DNA of 64,000 nucleotides from Gaiellasilicea sp963794385 (GCA_963794385.1 CAWCDT010000002.1:221383-285382); one strand, 5' to 3'. Positions 32,526-42,009 are shown, counted from the stretch's first letter. The notes: generated from the sequence alone by a model not told the origin. Made by a program: numbers and translations.

Positions 32526-33716
32526 TCACGAGACGGAGGGTGGCTGGTCGAGGCCGACGTAGTTCTCGGCCAGGGACGTGGCGGCCGCGCGCGAGGACGC
32601 GACATACGCGAGCTGCGAGAGCTGCAGCCTCGCGTCGAAGTCGTCGCTGCCCGGCGGCCGGTGCAGCATCGTCGTCATCCACCAGGAGAAGTGCTCCGCC
32701 CGCCAGACGCGGCGAAGCGCGTCCTGCGAGTAGCGCGCGAGCCCCGACTCGTCGCCGTCCCGGTACCAAGCGGCGAGCGCGGCCGCGAGGATCCGGACGT
32801 CGGCGACCGCGAGGTTGAGCCCTTTCGCGCCGGTCGGCGGGACGATGTGAGCGGCGTCCCCGGCGAGAAAGAGCCTGCCGTGCTGCATCGGCTCGACGAC
32901 GAAGCTCCGCATGCCGGTGACGCCCTTCTCCAGGATCGGGCCTTCGTTGAGCTGCCAGCCGTCGAGACCGAGCCGCGTCTGCAGCTCCTCCCAGATCCGC
33001 TCGTCCGGCCAATCCGCCGGGTCCGCGTCGGGTGCGCACTGGAGGTAGAGCCGTGTGATCTCGGGCGTCCGCATGCTGTGGAGGGAAAAGCCGCGCTCGT
33101 GCCAGGCGTAAATGAGCTCGTCGTTCGCCGGCGGTGCCTGGGCGAGGATCCCGAGCCAGCCGAACGGATATTCGCGTGAAAAGACGGTGAGAGTGCCTTC
33201 GGGGACGCTGTCCCGGCAGATGCCGTGAAAGCCGTCGCAGCCGGCGACGACGTCGCAGACGAGCTCGAGCTCCGTGCCCGCGTGGATGTACCGGACGCGG
33301 GGTGCTCCGAGGTCACGTCGTGCAGCGACACGCGGTCGACCTCGAAGTGCAGTGGGCGACCCGTCTCGAGCCGGGCTGCGATCAGGTCCTTGACGACCTC
33401 CTGCTGGCCGTAGACCGTGATGTGCCTCCCGGTCAGCTCCGTCAGGTCGATCCGGTGCCGCGACCCGCCGAACTGGAGCTCCAGGCCGTGGTGCAGGAGG
33501 CCCTGATCGTGGAGCCTGTCGCCGACGCCGAGCTCGGTCAGGAGACTGACGGTGCCGTGCTCGAGCACGCCCGGCGCGGACGCGCCCCTCGACATGGTCG
33601 CGGCTTCTCGCCTCGAGCACAACGGAGTCGATCCCCTCCAGGTGGAGCAGGTGCGCGAGCACGAGCCCGGCCGGGCCTGCACCGACAATCGCGACCTGCG
33701 TGCGCTCCGACTGCAT
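32526..33716 (-). CDS. pobA: 4-hydroxybenzoate 3-monooxygenase, two compensating frameshifts
   Basis: About 396-residue flavoprotein hydroxylase that turns 4-hydroxybenzoate into protocatechuate with NAD(P)H and O2. The N-terminal FAD motif is QVAIVGAGPAGLVLAHLLHLEGIDSVVLEARS. After a shift near 33565 the sequence continues GVLEHGTVSLLTELGVGDRL, HRIDLTELTGRHITVYGQQEVVKDL, and after a second near 33315 YIHAGTELELVCDVVAGCDGFHGICRDSVP, HGRLFLAGDAAHIVPPTGAKGLNLAVADV and FSWWMTTMLH. The DG and GD motifs are intact. Last catabolic gene of the leftward pcaB-pcaD-pcaC-pobA unit, feeding protocatechuate to pcaHG at 56 kb. Confidence 0.9.
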   Translation of the reverse strand: MQSERTQVAIVGAGPAGLVLAHLLHLEGIDSVVLEARSRDHVEGRVRAGRARARHRQSPDRARRRRQAPRSGPPAPRPGAPVRRVAAPDRPDGADREAHHGLRPAGGRQGPDRSPARDGSPTALRGRPRVAARRDLGAPRVRYIHAGTELELVCDVVAGCDGFHGICRDSVPEGTLTVFSREYPFGWLGILAQAPPANDELIYAWHERGFSLHSMRTPEITRLYLQCAPDADPADWPDERIWEELQTRLGLDGWQLNEGPILEKGVTGMRSFVVEPMQHGRLFLAGDAAHIVPPTGAKGLNLAVADVRILAAALAAWYRDGDESGLARYSQDALRRVWRAEHFSWWMTTMLHRPPGSDDFDARLQLSQLAYVASSRAAATSLAENYVGLDQPPSVS

Positions 33717-33729
33717 CAGCGACGGCGGC

Positions 33730-34107
33730 TCATCCGCGGCCCTCCTCCACGAGGACCTCCTGCGCGATCGCAAACGCCGAGTTCGCGGCAGGGACGCCGC
33801 AGTAAATCGCCGTCTGCAGCAGTACCTCCTTGATCTCCTCGGGTGTGAGCCCGTTGCGGAGCGCGGCCCGAACGTGCATGGCGAGCTCCTGGTCGTGGCC
33901 GCCGGCGACGAGCGCCGTCAGCGTGATGCAGCTGCGCGTGCGCCGATCGAGGCCGGGTCGTGTCCAGATCTCGCCCCATGCGTACCGGGTGATCAGGTCC
34001 TGGAAGTCGGCTGTGAACTCCGTCGCGCGTGCCGCCGCGCGGTCGACGTGCTCGTCGCCGAGCACGGCCCGCCGCACCTCCATGCCGCGGTCGTAGGTGT
34101 CGCTCAT
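33730..34107 (-). CDS. pcaC: 4-carboxymuconolactone decarboxylase
   Basis: 125 residues of the AhpD-like all-helical fold, stand-alone (not fused to PcaD). It has YDRGMEVRRAVLGDEHVDRA, FTADFQDLITRYAWGEIWTRPGLDRRTRSCITLTALVAGGHDQELAMHVRAALRNGLTPEEIKEVLLQTAIYCGVPAANSAFAIAQEV, which is the full PcaC signature. It decarboxylates 4-carboxymuconolactone to 3-oxoadipate enol-lactone. It overlaps pcaD by four bases; 13 bases separate it from pobA. Confidence 0.95.
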   Translation of the reverse strand: MSDTYDRGMEVRRAVLGDEHVDRAAARATEFTADFQDLITRYAWGEIWTRPGLDRRTRSCITLTALVAGGHDQELAMHVRAALRNGLTPEEIKEVLLQTAIYCGVPAANSAFAIAQEVLVEEGRG

Positions 34108-34862
34108 CGGGTCTCCTCCGTCAGGTGGGCGAGCACGAGCTCGCTGAACCGCTCGGGCCGCTCGGTGTTCGCGAGGTGGCCGGTGTCGGGGAACGTCACG
34201 TGGCGTGCGCCTGGGATCTCGGCGGCGAGCTCGTCGCCTCTCGCCGGCGGGGTGACCGTGTCCTCCTCGCCCGAGAGCACGAGCGTCGGCGCCCGGATCT
34301 CGGCAAGGCGGGCCCCGAGGTCGACGTCGGCAAGTGCCTCGCAACAGCCCGCATACCCTTCGGCGGGCGTCGCGAGGAGCTGCTGCCGGTAGTGCTCGAC
34401 GAGCGCCGCAGGGACGTCGTGGGGAAACCAGCGGGCGACGACCGCGTCCGCGACCGCCGCCATGCCGTCGTGCCGGACCATGGCCGCGCGAATGTGCCAG
34501 TGCTCCGGCGGCGGCAGCGCAGCAGCGGTACAGCAGAGTACGAGCCGGTCGAGCCGCTCCGGCGCGTTCACTGCCAGCCACATCCCGACCATGCCGCCGA
34601 GCGAGAGCCCGCAGAAGGAGACGCGCTCGAGGCTGAGCTCATCGAGCAGGTCGAGGACGTCCCCGCCCAGGTCGTCGAGCGAGTAGGGGCCGTCGGGCAC
34701 CGGCGAGCGGCCGTGGCCGCGCCGGTCGTATCTGACGAGCCGGAACCGTTCGGACAGCACCGGAACCTGTGGATCCCACAGCGCGTGCGTCGTCCCGAGC
34801 GACGACGAGAGCACGAGTGGGGGAGCGTCGGCCGCGCCGTCGACGCGATGGTGCAGCTTCAC
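34104..34862 (-). CDS. pcaD: 3-oxoadipate enol-lactonase
   Basis: 252-residue alpha/beta hydrolase. The oxyanion region LVLSSSLGTTHALWDPQVPVLSERFRLVRYDRRGHGRS is the PcaD-type start, SFCGLSLGGMVGMWLAVNAPERLDRLVLCCTAA contains the nucleophile Ser in GLSLGG, PTLVLSGEEDTVTPP the Asp and FPDTGHLANTERPERF the His. It hydrolyses 3-oxoadipate enol-lactone to 3-oxoadipate. It overlaps both pcaB and pcaC by four bases, so the three are translationally coupled. Confidence 0.95.
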   Translation of the reverse strand: MKLHHRVDGAADAPPLVLSSSLGTTHALWDPQVPVLSERFRLVRYDRRGHGRSPVPDGPYSLDDLGGDVLDLLDELSLERVSFCGLSLGGMVGMWLAVNAPERLDRLVLCCTAAALPPPEHWHIRAAMVRHDGMAAVADAVVARWFPHDVPAALVEHYRQQLLATPAEGYAGCCEALADVDLGARLAEIRAPTLVLSGEEDTVTPPARGDELAAEIPGARHVTFPDTGHLANTERPERFSELVLAHLTEETR

Positions 34863-36199
34863 GCATCGACCCCGCTCGGCTCGCGGGACGCGTCGTAGAG
34901 CGCGAGCGCGCGGTCGACGAGCGCTCCAGCCGAGCCGAGGTACCCGGCCGGGTCGAGCGCCGCCTCGAGCTCGGACGGGTCGAGCCCGGTTCTGGGGTCG
35001 GCGAGGAGCTCGTCGTGGAAGCTCGCGTCCGAGACCGCTGCGCGGGCAGCGGCGCCGCTGACGACTTCCTGCGCTTCGCTCCGGCCCAGCCGCTCCGGCA
35101 GGAGGAACGAGATCCGCTCGGCGAGCACGAGGCCCCCGGTCGCGTCGAGGTTGCGGCGCATCCGGTCGGTGTCGACCTCGAGCGACTCAAGCGCATCCGC
35201 GACCGCACTGAGCGCGCCGCCGGCGTAGGCGAGTGCCCCGGAGAGCGCGTCCCACTCCGCCTGCCACGCCCCGGCGGCGCGCTCGTGCTCGTGCTCGAGC
35301 CCGCCGGTCAGAACCGACGCGTGCGCGCCGGCGAGCCGAGCGCTTGCTCGGGCGAGCGCCGAGCGGGCCGGGTTGCGCTTCTGCGGCATGGTGGACGAGC
35401 GGCCGCCTGCACCTTCGGCGACCTCGCCAACCTCGGTCTGGGCCAGCAGGATCACGTCCAGCGCGATCTTCGCGGCGACGCCGGCGGCGCCCGCCAGGGC
35501 GGCACCGAGCTCCGCGATCCGCGTCCGGTCCGTGTGCCAGGGGAGAGCCGGAGCCTGCAGCCCGAGCTCTGCGGCGTAGAGGTCGAGGAGTGCGACGCCC
35601 TCGTCGCCGAAGGCGGCGAGGGTCCCGGCCGCGCCGCCGAGCTGTGCGGCGAGCCGCGTCGTCGCGACCTCTGCGAGGCGGCTGCGCGCCTCGAGCACGG
35701 CGGCGAGCCAGCCGGCCGTCTTGAGCCCGAAAGTGGTCGGAACGGCCTGCTGGAGCAGGGTGCGGGCCACCATCGGCGTGTCGCGATGCTCCCGGGCCAG
35801 TGCCGCGGCCGCCGCGGCGACCCGGTCCGCGTCCGCGAGCACGAGCGTCAGCGCCCTCTGCGAGACGAGCATCGCCGCGGTGTCGACGATGTCCTGGCTC
35901 GTCGCGCCGCGGTGGACCCAACGCGAGGCCTCGTCGCCCACCGTGCCCGCGAGGGCTCGGACGAGCGGCTCGGCCGGGTTGCCGGCCGCGCGGGCCTCCT
36001 CGGCCAGGAGGTCGGGATCGAAACGAGCGGCGTCGCAGGCCGCTGCGATCTCGGCCGCCGCGCCGGCGGGCACGACCCCGGCAGCGGCGCCCGCAGTCGC
36101 GAGCGCCCGCTCGGCGTCGAGCATGCCTTCCAGCCACGCGTGCGGCGAGACCGCGGCCCGCAGCTGAGCAGGCACGAAGAGCGCGTCGAACGCCGCCAT
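34859..36199 (-). CDS. pcaB: 3-carboxy-cis,cis-muconate cycloisomerase
   Basis: 446 residues of the fumarase/aspartase superfamily. FDALFVPAQLRAAVSPHAWLEGMLDAERALATAG at the start, WVHRGATSQDIVDTAAML (His region), LLQQAVPTTFGLKTAGWL and the loop GGRSSTMPQKRNPARSALARA with the superfamily signature. It lactonises 3-carboxymuconate to 4-carboxymuconolactone. ATG 36199 (MAAFDALFV) fits the family start; a GTG at 36220 would add seven residues. First gene of the leftward pcaBDC-pobA unit and divergent from the luxR-type gene, with 131 bases between. Confidence 0.94.
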   Translation of the reverse strand: MAAFDALFVPAQLRAAVSPHAWLEGMLDAERALATAGAAAGVVPAGAAAEIAAACDAARFDPDLLAEEARAAGNPAEPLVRALAGTVGDEASRWVHRGATSQDIVDTAAMLVSQRALTLVLADADRVAAAAAALAREHRDTPMVARTLLQQAVPTTFGLKTAGWLAAVLEARSRLAEVATTRLAAQLGGAAGTLAAFGDEGVALLDLYAAELGLQAPALPWHTDRTRIAELGAALAGAAGVAAKIALDVILLAQTEVGEVAEGAGGRSSTMPQKRNPARSALARASARLAGAHASVLTGGLEHEHERAAGAWQAEWDALSGALAYAGGALSAVADALESLEVDTDRMRRNLDATGGLVLAERISFLLPERLGRSEAQEVVSGAAARAAVSDASFHDELLADPRTGLDPSELEAALDPAGYLGSAGALVDRALALYDASREPSGVDA

Positions 36200-36330
36200 G
36201 CCGCGATCGTAGTGGTTCACCTGGCCGACATCGATAAAGGCTGGATGACGCGATCGAGCCCGTCTAGAAGGTCAGAGCGCCGGAAGGTCCAGACTTGTCT
36301 TCCCGGTGGTCACTGCCACATTGTTACGAG
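36200..36330. promoter_or_regulatory. Divergent pcaB / LuxR-type regulator intergenic region
   Basis: 131 bases separating two divergent genes; it must hold promoters for both. On the minus strand TTTATC at 36233-36238 is the AT-richest candidate -10 for pcaB; on the plus strand TTGTCT near 36294 and TTGTTA near 36321 are weak elements. No convincing pair or operator palindrome was found. Confidence 0.35.
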
Positions 36331-39053
36331 GTGGACGGCCATCGAGTCGTTGGTAGGGAGGAGGAGCTCAGCTCCCTCCAAGCCTTTGTCGACCACGCGA
36401 GGCGCGGACCGGCCACGCTCGTAGTCGAGGGCGTTGCGGGGATCGGGAAGTCGACTCTCTGGGAAGCGGGTGTCGAGCACGCGCGCGCGCAGGGACTATC
36501 GGTCCTGTCGTCGCGTCCGACCGAGGCGGAGCATGCCCTCGGACACGTTGGGCTCGTGGATCTGCTCGAGGACGTCGTCGACGATGCGCTGTCGGCACTC
36601 TTGACGCCGAGACGGCGCGCGCTCCAGGTGGCGCTGCTCCGAGAGGAGGCGTCAGGTGATCCCGTCGATCACCGCACGCTTGCCGTTGCAGTGCGCGACG
36701 TCCTGCAGCTTCTGAGCGAACGTGGACCGATCCTGATCGCCGTCGACGACGTTCAGTGGCTCGACCCGTCCTCGTCGCGTGCGCTCGCGTTCGCCCTGCG
36801 GCGGCTCAATGGGAGCTCGGTCAGCCTTCTCCTCGCACGGCGGCCGGCCGAGGGTGCTCGGTCGGACCTCGAACGCGGCGCCGGGTGCGGGCGGCGGCAG
36901 GAAGATCGTGGTCGGGCCGCTCAGCGCGGGGGCGCTCCATCGCATTCTGCGCGATCGGCTGGGAACGTCGTTCTCCCGCCAGACATTGCTCCGGATCCAC
37001 GAGCGGTCGGGTGGGAATCCCTTCTTCGCGCTGGAGCTGGCCCGCATTCTCCCGGTGGACGTCGACCCGCTTCAGCCGCTTACGGTTCCCGAGACGCTCG
37101 AAGAGCTCGTGAGCGCGAGGATCTCGGCGCTGCCGGCGTCCACTCGCAGCGCGCTTGCCTTTGCGGCCGCCGTCGGCACGACGTCGGTGTCGCTGCTGGA
37201 GCGCGCGGGCGTTGCTGCGGACGCGCTTGACCCGGCGGTCGCCGCGCGCGTGATCGAGCGCGAGAACGGGATGATCCGCTTCACCCACCCGTTGCTGTCG
37301 TCGGTCCTGTACGCCGACCTGGGCGAAGAGCGACGGGGCGTTCACGCCCGTATCGCCGAGATTGTCGAAGACCCGGTCCTCGGCGCCCGCCACCTCGCAC
37401 TCTCGACCGACCCGCCGAACGCTGAGGTTGCACGTTGGCTCGACGACGCCGCCACGCTGGCGAACGATCGCGGCGCGTCGGCGGAGACGGCCGAGCTGGC
37501 AGAGCAGGCGCTCCGGCTGACGCCGCCGGATCGGGTTGACGATCGCCGCCGGCGAGCGCTCGCCGCTGCGCGTGCGCACCTCGCTGCCGGGGAGTGGACG
37601 CGCGCGCGAACGATCGCGACGGATCTGCTGGCCGAGACCGAGGCCGGCCCGCTCCGCGCCGAAGCCCTCCTCCTCCTCGCCGAGTTCGAGCACGACGACC
37701 TCGCCGTTCCGGTCCTCGCAGAGGCGCTGCGCGAGGCGTCGTCGGATCCGGCGCTTCAGGCGCGCATCCGCGTCCGCCTCGCCTTCGCGGAACGGTTCAG
37801 GAAGGGGTTCGCGGCCGCGCTCGAGGGCACGCGTGTCGCACTCGAGCTTGCCGATCGTCTCGATGACGACATCGTCCGATTCGAGGCACTCGTACAGCTC
37901 CACATGCTCGGCGGCATGGTGGGCGACGCCGAGACCCCGACATACGCGATGCGCGCACGCGAGCTTGCGACTGCCGTCGGCGACCCGCGCCTGGTGCGGG
38001 ACGCGAACATCCTCGTCGCTGGGATGCTGTTCGACTCCGGCGACATCGACCAGCGACGCGCGGTCCTCGAAGAGGAGTATCGGGAGTGGCAGGAGCGCGA
38101 CGAGCTCTTCTGCGCAGAGGTGCTCTGGGAGCTGTCGTGGATCCAGCTGTGGGATGGGCGCTGGGGACTCGCCGCGGAGCATGCCGCGCGCGCCCGCGAC
38201 ATCCGCGTCCAGTACGGGGTCGAGCGCAATCAGGACTACATCCCGAGCTCGTGGGTCGCCGCCCACCTCGGGCAGCTCGACCTCGCTCTGGAGGAATCGG
38301 AGCGAGCCCTGAAGCTCTGCGACGAGCAGATCGGGTTCCATCCGCCCCTGCTCGCGGCGGTCCCGGGACTCGTCGCGCTCTGGCGCGGAGATGCGGCGAC
38401 GGCTGCCGAACGCCTTGGCGCAGCCGACCGGCAGGCGGCGGCGCTCGGTTGGGGTGCGCCGGACGCGCGACCATGGACTGGGGACTACGCCGAGGCGCTG
38501 CTCGAGCTCGGCCGGATCGACGACGCGGAGCACGTCGTCGACCTCTGGGAAGCGGATGCGGTGCGGCTCGGCCGCGATCGGGTACTCGCCCACGTGACGC
38601 GCTGCCGCGGGCTCGTGGCTGCGGCGCGCGGGGCCGTCGACGAAGCAGCCTCGTTCCTGGAGCAGGCGGTCGCGCGGCACGACGAGGTCGGCGATGTCTT
38701 TGGACGGGCTCGCGCGCTGCTCGCGCTCGGAATAGTCCTCAGGCGCGCACGGCAGAAGCGTCCTGCCCAAGACGCGATCCACGCCGCGCTCGAGCGGCTT
38801 CGAGCAACTTGGAGCAGCCACCTGGGTCGAGAGGGCGCGTGCCGAGCTGGGGCGGATCGGCGGGCGCACACGGGAGGAAGGCTTGACGGCGGCCGAGCGG
38901 CGCGTCGCCGTCCTGGTCGCCGCCGGCCGCACGAATCGGGAGGTCGCGGCCGAGCTCTTCCTCGGCGAGCGGACCGTCGCCGGGCACCTGACCCGCGTCT
39001 ACGCCAAGCTCGGCGTGCGCTCGCGCACCGAGCTCGCGCGCAGGTTGGTCTGA
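36331..39053 (+). CDS. LAL-type LuxR-family ATPase regulator, two frameshifts
   Basis: About 907 residues. The N-terminal STAND-type ATPase reads VVGREEELSSLQAFVDHARRGPATLVVEGVAGIGKSTLWE (Walker A) and ERGPILIAVDDVQWLDPSS (Walker B), followed by RIHERSGGNPFFALELAR. A long alpha-helical TPR-like middle follows, and the C-terminal LuxR HTH is GLTAAERRVAVLVAAGRTNREVAAELFLGERTVAGHLTRVYAKLGVRSRTELARRLV. One-base shifts near 36880 and 38798 break the frame; conserved blocks continue on both sides. Proposed to be a ligand-sensing activator; its position beside pcaB suggests control of the pca genes, which is inference. Its 3' end is partly duplicated at 39575. Confidence 0.82.
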
Positions 39054-39132
39054 CCTCCGGTCTGCGCGGGCAAAGTCAGGACGTTCTTACCTTTCCTCGC
39101 CGCTCGCTCGGGCCTAGCGTCGAAGGCGTGCC
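38961..39132 (+). repeat. Direct repeat copy A: LuxR HTH end plus promoter and start codon
   Basis: 172 bases nearly identical to 39575-39748. It covers the end of the LuxR-type gene, its stop, a 28-base block identical in both copies (39072-39099), TAGCGT at 39115-39120 and a GTG seven bases later at 39128. Copy A leads into the secreted-protein gene; copy B leads into the DUF4242 gene. Confidence 0.85.
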
Positions 39133-39157
39133 CACGAGTGGGATAGGAGGTAAGGGA

Positions 39158-39544
39158 ATGAAGAAGGTGCTTGCAGTCCTGATCGGTGCCACCGCACTCA
39201 TCGCCGGTGTCGCCGCGCAGCCTGCGCCAGCCGTTGTGCACGAGATCTATGGCGCATGGTGCGCGGGCAAGGGCGAAATCGAGCCCCAGGGCATTTCGGA
39301 CGACACGAAAAAGAACTTCGCCGCGCCCGTGATGGCCGGCGGTGTTGTCTCGCTCACGCCGTTCATGGACGGGGTTCTCATCGACTTCAACTTCGATAAG
39401 GCACAGGCGAAGATCGTCCCGGCGCCAACCGGACCCGCGATCGTCCAGATCGGCCCCGGCTTGTACCTCGAGCGGTTCATCCTCGATCCGAAGTTCCCCG
39501 CATTCCTGAACTGCGCGAACCTGGAGTCCATGTCCGGGTCATAG
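39158..39544 (+). CDS. Small secreted protein, unknown
   Basis: 128 residues. Signal peptide MKKVLAVLIGATALIAGVAAQPAPA, with a likely cut after Ala-rich AQPAPA. The mature part (VHEIYGAWCAGKGEIEPQGISDD, VMAGGVVSLTPFMDGVLIDFNFDKAQAKIVPAP, YLERFILDPKFPAFLNCANLESMSGS) has two Cys that could pair. I do not recognise a family. AGGAGG at 39145-39150 fixes the ATG at 39158, but a GTG at 39128 in the same frame, at the position of the DUF4242 start in the duplicated segment, would add ten residues. A CCTGCCT/AGGCAGG hairpin follows the stop. Confidence 0.75.
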   Translation: MKKVLAVLIGATALIAGVAAQPAPAVVHEIYGAWCAGKGEIEPQGISDDTKKNFAAPVMAGGVVSLTPFMDGVLIDFNFDKAQAKIVPAPTGPAIVQIGPGLYLERFILDPKFPAFLNCANLESMSGS

Positions 39545-39549
39545 CCCCA

Positions 39550-39568
39550 CCTGCCTCTTGTAGGCAGG
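39550..39568 (+). terminator. Hairpin after the secreted-protein gene
   Basis: CCTGCCT and AGGCAGG form a seven-pair stem with a five-base loop six bases after the TAG. No T-run follows, so terminator function is tentative. Confidence 0.4.
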
Positions 39569-39574
39569 CGACCT

Positions 39575-39748
39575 CTCGGCGAGCGGACCGTCGCCGGGCA
39601 TCTCACCGGGTTTACGCCAAGCTCGGGGCGCTCTCGCGCTCCGAGCTTGCGCGCAGGTTGGTCTGACTCTCCGGTCTGCGCGCGTCAAAGTCAGGACGTT
39701 CTTACCTTTCCTCGACGCTCGCCTCGGCCCTAGCGTCGAACGCGTGCC
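39575..39748 (+). pseudogene. Direct repeat copy B: LuxR HTH remnant plus promoter and start codon
   Basis: LGERTVAGHLT, then in shifted frames YAKLG and LSRSELARRLV followed by TGA, repeat the last 30 residues of the LuxR-type gene without the rest. The downstream part repeats copy A's promoter segment (identical block 39687-39714, TAGCGT 39731-39736) up to the GTG at 39744. This is a segmental duplication, not a gene. Confidence 0.8.
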
Positions 39749-40016
39749 GAGCTATCTGGTGGAGACCTACCTCGCGCGTGGCTTGGCGGGAGAGCGCGCC
39801 TCCCGCGAGCGGCGTGCTCACTCGGCCGCGGAGGAGCTGTCGGAGAGGGGCACCTGCGTCCGCTTCGACCGCTCGATCTACGTGCCCGAGGACGAGATCT
39901 GCTTCTTCGTCTTCGTCGCTCCCTCGGGTCGGGACGCCGCGCTCGCCGCGGAGCGGGCGCTGCTCGAGCCGATTCGCGTCGTCACGGCGACCTCGTCTCG
40001 ACCGGAGGACGCGTGA
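39744..40016 (+). CDS. DUF4242-family (SCO4226-like) small protein
   Basis: 90 residues: PSYLVETYLARGLAGERASRERRAHSAAEELSERGTCVRFDRSIYVPEDEICFFVFVAPSGRDAALAAERALLEPIRVVTAT. The opening PxYLVExYL, the central Y-VPEDE-CFFVF strand and the AA--A-L final helix fit the ferredoxin-like DUF4242 fold; Streptomyces SCO4226 of this family binds nickel. The function here is unknown. It starts at a GTG seven bases after a TAGCGT box and is followed by a secreted cupin gene. Confidence 0.7.
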   Translation: MPSYLVETYLARGLAGERASRERRAHSAAEELSERGTCVRFDRSIYVPEDEICFFVFVAPSGRDAALAAERALLEPIRVVTATSSRPEDA

Positions 40017-40053
40017 TGCGAGTTCGGAGTCAACTCACAAGAGGAGGAGGAAA

Positions 40054-40554
40054 GTGAAGCGATACGGCTATCTCTTGACGACTGCTGCGGTCGGCGTGGT
40101 GCTGGTGACGTTTGCCGCGCTCGTGGGCGTCACGATGGCGTCTCCGCCCTCGGGCGTAACGCCGACCCTGCTCGCACGCGGTGCGTACGAGGACTTCAAG
40201 GTGAAGGCGATCCCCGACTCGCCGGTCGACTTCCAGGTCAAGGCGAAGTCACCGGTCGACGTCGTCGTCCGAAGGCACGACTACGCGGTTGGATCGCATA
40301 CCGGGTGGCACAGCCATCCGGGCCCGGTCTTCATCACGGTCACGGAGGGCACGCTGACGTACTACCTGTATGACGATCCCACCTGCACGCCGCACGTCGT
40401 GACGGCGGGGAACGGGTTCGTCGACGACGCGCGCGGACACATGATCCGTAACGAGTCCGGCGAGCCCGCACAGGACATGAGCGTGATCATCGCGCCGACG
40501 GGAGGCGCCTTCCGGGGCGAGCTCGACGCTCCGAACCCCAACTGCGGCTTCTGA
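40054..40554 (+). CDS. Secreted or membrane-anchored cupin protein
   Basis: 166 residues. An N-terminal hydrophobic helix LLTTAAVGVVLVTFAALVGVTMAS acts as a signal peptide or anchor. The cupin barrel has VVVRRHDYAVGSHTGWHSHPGPVFITVTEGTLTYYLYDDP with the GSHTGWHSHPGPVF metal motif (His-x-His and Glu) and GNGFVDDARGHMIRNESGEPAQDMSVII with the last His. The substrate is unknown; similar cupins are found as stand-alone stress-type proteins. GTG 40054 follows an unusually strong GAGGAGGAGG. Confidence 0.85.
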   Translation: MKRYGYLLTTAAVGVVLVTFAALVGVTMASPPSGVTPTLLARGAYEDFKVKAIPDSPVDFQVKAKSPVDVVVRRHDYAVGSHTGWHSHPGPVFITVTEGTLTYYLYDDPTCTPHVVTAGNGFVDDARGHMIRNESGEPAQDMSVIIAPTGGAFRGELDAPNPNCGF

Positions 40555-40569
40555 CAAAGAGACCGTGAA

Positions 40570-40600
40570 CACGGGGAGCCGCGCCGGGCGGCTCCCCGTG
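40570..40600. terminator. Bidirectional hairpin between cupin and demethylase genes
   Basis: CACGGGGAGCCG and its perfect complement form a 12-pair GC-rich stem with a seven-base loop. It lies between two convergent genes (ends at 40554 and 40614), the expected place for a shared intrinsic terminator, although T-runs are lacking. Confidence 0.7.
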
Positions 40601-40613
40601 TCGCTTGGCAGCA

Positions 40614-42009
40614 CTAGGCCACTCCGGCCTTCGTACGCCAGCCCTCGTGGTAGGTGCTGCGCACGACCTCCGAGTACGGAGCCGGGCTGACGATTGCGCG
40701 GAACTCGGCCTGCTTGTGCCGCTCCACTACGGGCTTCGTCGAGCCGCCGTCCTCCTCACCCCAGACGAGCGTCACCTCGGTGCCGTGCTCGATGTCGACG
40801 TCGACCATTGCGAGCGACAGGTACGACCGCTCGTTGTAGCTGTACCCGGAGAAGGTGGAGACGCCGACCATCTCGCCGTCCCGCAGCACCTTGTCGTAGG
40901 GCCAGGTCGCGTAGTTCGAGAGCGGAACGTCGATGTACTTCACCGCGTCGCCCTTCTCGAACATCGTCCCGATGGCCTGCGCCACGTCCTCTCCGTTCCA
41001 GGCGAGCGTGACCTTCTTCCACCGCGGCCGGTCGGCGATCTCCTCGAGCGCCTCGCGCCCCACGAAGTCGTGGTCGAACTTCACGAACGGCCAGTACCCG
41101 AGGTCGTGCGGCGTGAGGTAGTAGTCGGAGATGTCGTCGGAGTAGTAGCTGCCGCCGAGCGAGCCCATGCCCTCGTAGCCGTCGGCGGGCAGCCACTCGC
41201 GGTACGCCTTCATCTCGTCGCCGGTGAAGATCGCGGGCAGCGGGCAGGGGACCCAGCCGGACTCGAGCGTGTTCGTCGCATAGACCCGCGAGCCCACCTG
41301 CCTGAGCCCGAAGTCCTCGCCGGCCTCGACGATCGCGGCGCGGACGTCCTCTCGCTCTTCCCACGGACCGAACAGCTCCAGGCCCGGCTGCGCCGGACAT
41401 CCCGTGATGCAGCGCGCGGACCTTGTGCCCTGCAAGCGTGAGCTCGCCCAGGTTGAAGAACTTGATCTCCGGCAGCGAGCCGCCGTTCGCCTTCTGCAAG
41501 ACGTCGAGCGCGGTCGGGCCTTGGACCTGGAAGCGGTAGATCTTGCGCCGCCCCGTCGGGTTGGCGGCCGTGCGCTCGTCACGCTCGACGCTGACGTCGT
41601 ACCCGCCGGTCTCCGCGTGGTACTGGACCCAGTTGTGCGCGGACGGGCGGCCGACGAGGCTCACCCGGTTCTCGTCGAGGAAGAAGAGGATCCCGTCTCC
41701 GATCACGTAGCCGTCGTGGTTGCAGGCGACGAATTGCTTCGCCTTGTTCACGGCTGCGTTCTCGAACGTGTTGACGCCGAGGTCGGAGAGGAGCCTGATC
41801 ACGTCGGGGCCCTCCACGTAGAGATCCGTCATGTGGTGCGACTGGTCGAAGAGCGCGCTCGTGTCGCGCCACGCGGCCTGCTCGTCCCGCCAGTTCGAGA
41901 ACTCACTCGGCACCGCCGGATAGACGTACGGGCCGATCTGCGAGTTGCGCGCCATCTCGACCGCGCTCCCCACCGACTGCAGCTTCTCCTCCAAGCTTTC
42001 GTACGCCAT
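40614..42009 (-). CDS. GcvT-fold aromatic O-demethylase, LigM/DesA-like (one frameshift)
   Basis: About 464 residues. GcvT-like O-demethylases move the methyl of vanillate, syringate or 3-O-methylgallate to tetrahydrofolate. LigM/DesA-type blocks are clear: PSEFSNWRDEQAAWRDTSALFDQSHHMTDLYVEGPD, VNKAKQFVACNHDGYVIGDGILFFL, NWVQYHAETGGYDV, YRFQVQGPTALDVLQKANGG, LESGWVPCPLPAIF, REWLPADGYEGMGSLGGS, YYLTPHDLGYWPFVKFDHDFVGREAL and TLVWGEEDGGSTKP. An extra base near 41405 breaks ALHHGMSG from QPGLELFGPWEE. ATG 42009 follows AAAGGAGG. Last gene of the leftward operon, directly after the MetF gene that would recycle methyl-THF. DMSP or glycine substrates are less likely given the neighbours. Confidence 0.85.

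Noticed and set aside
40570..40600. Mobile-element inverted repeat
   Set aside because: The 12-base stem has no second copy and lies between convergent genes, so a terminator is the simpler reading.
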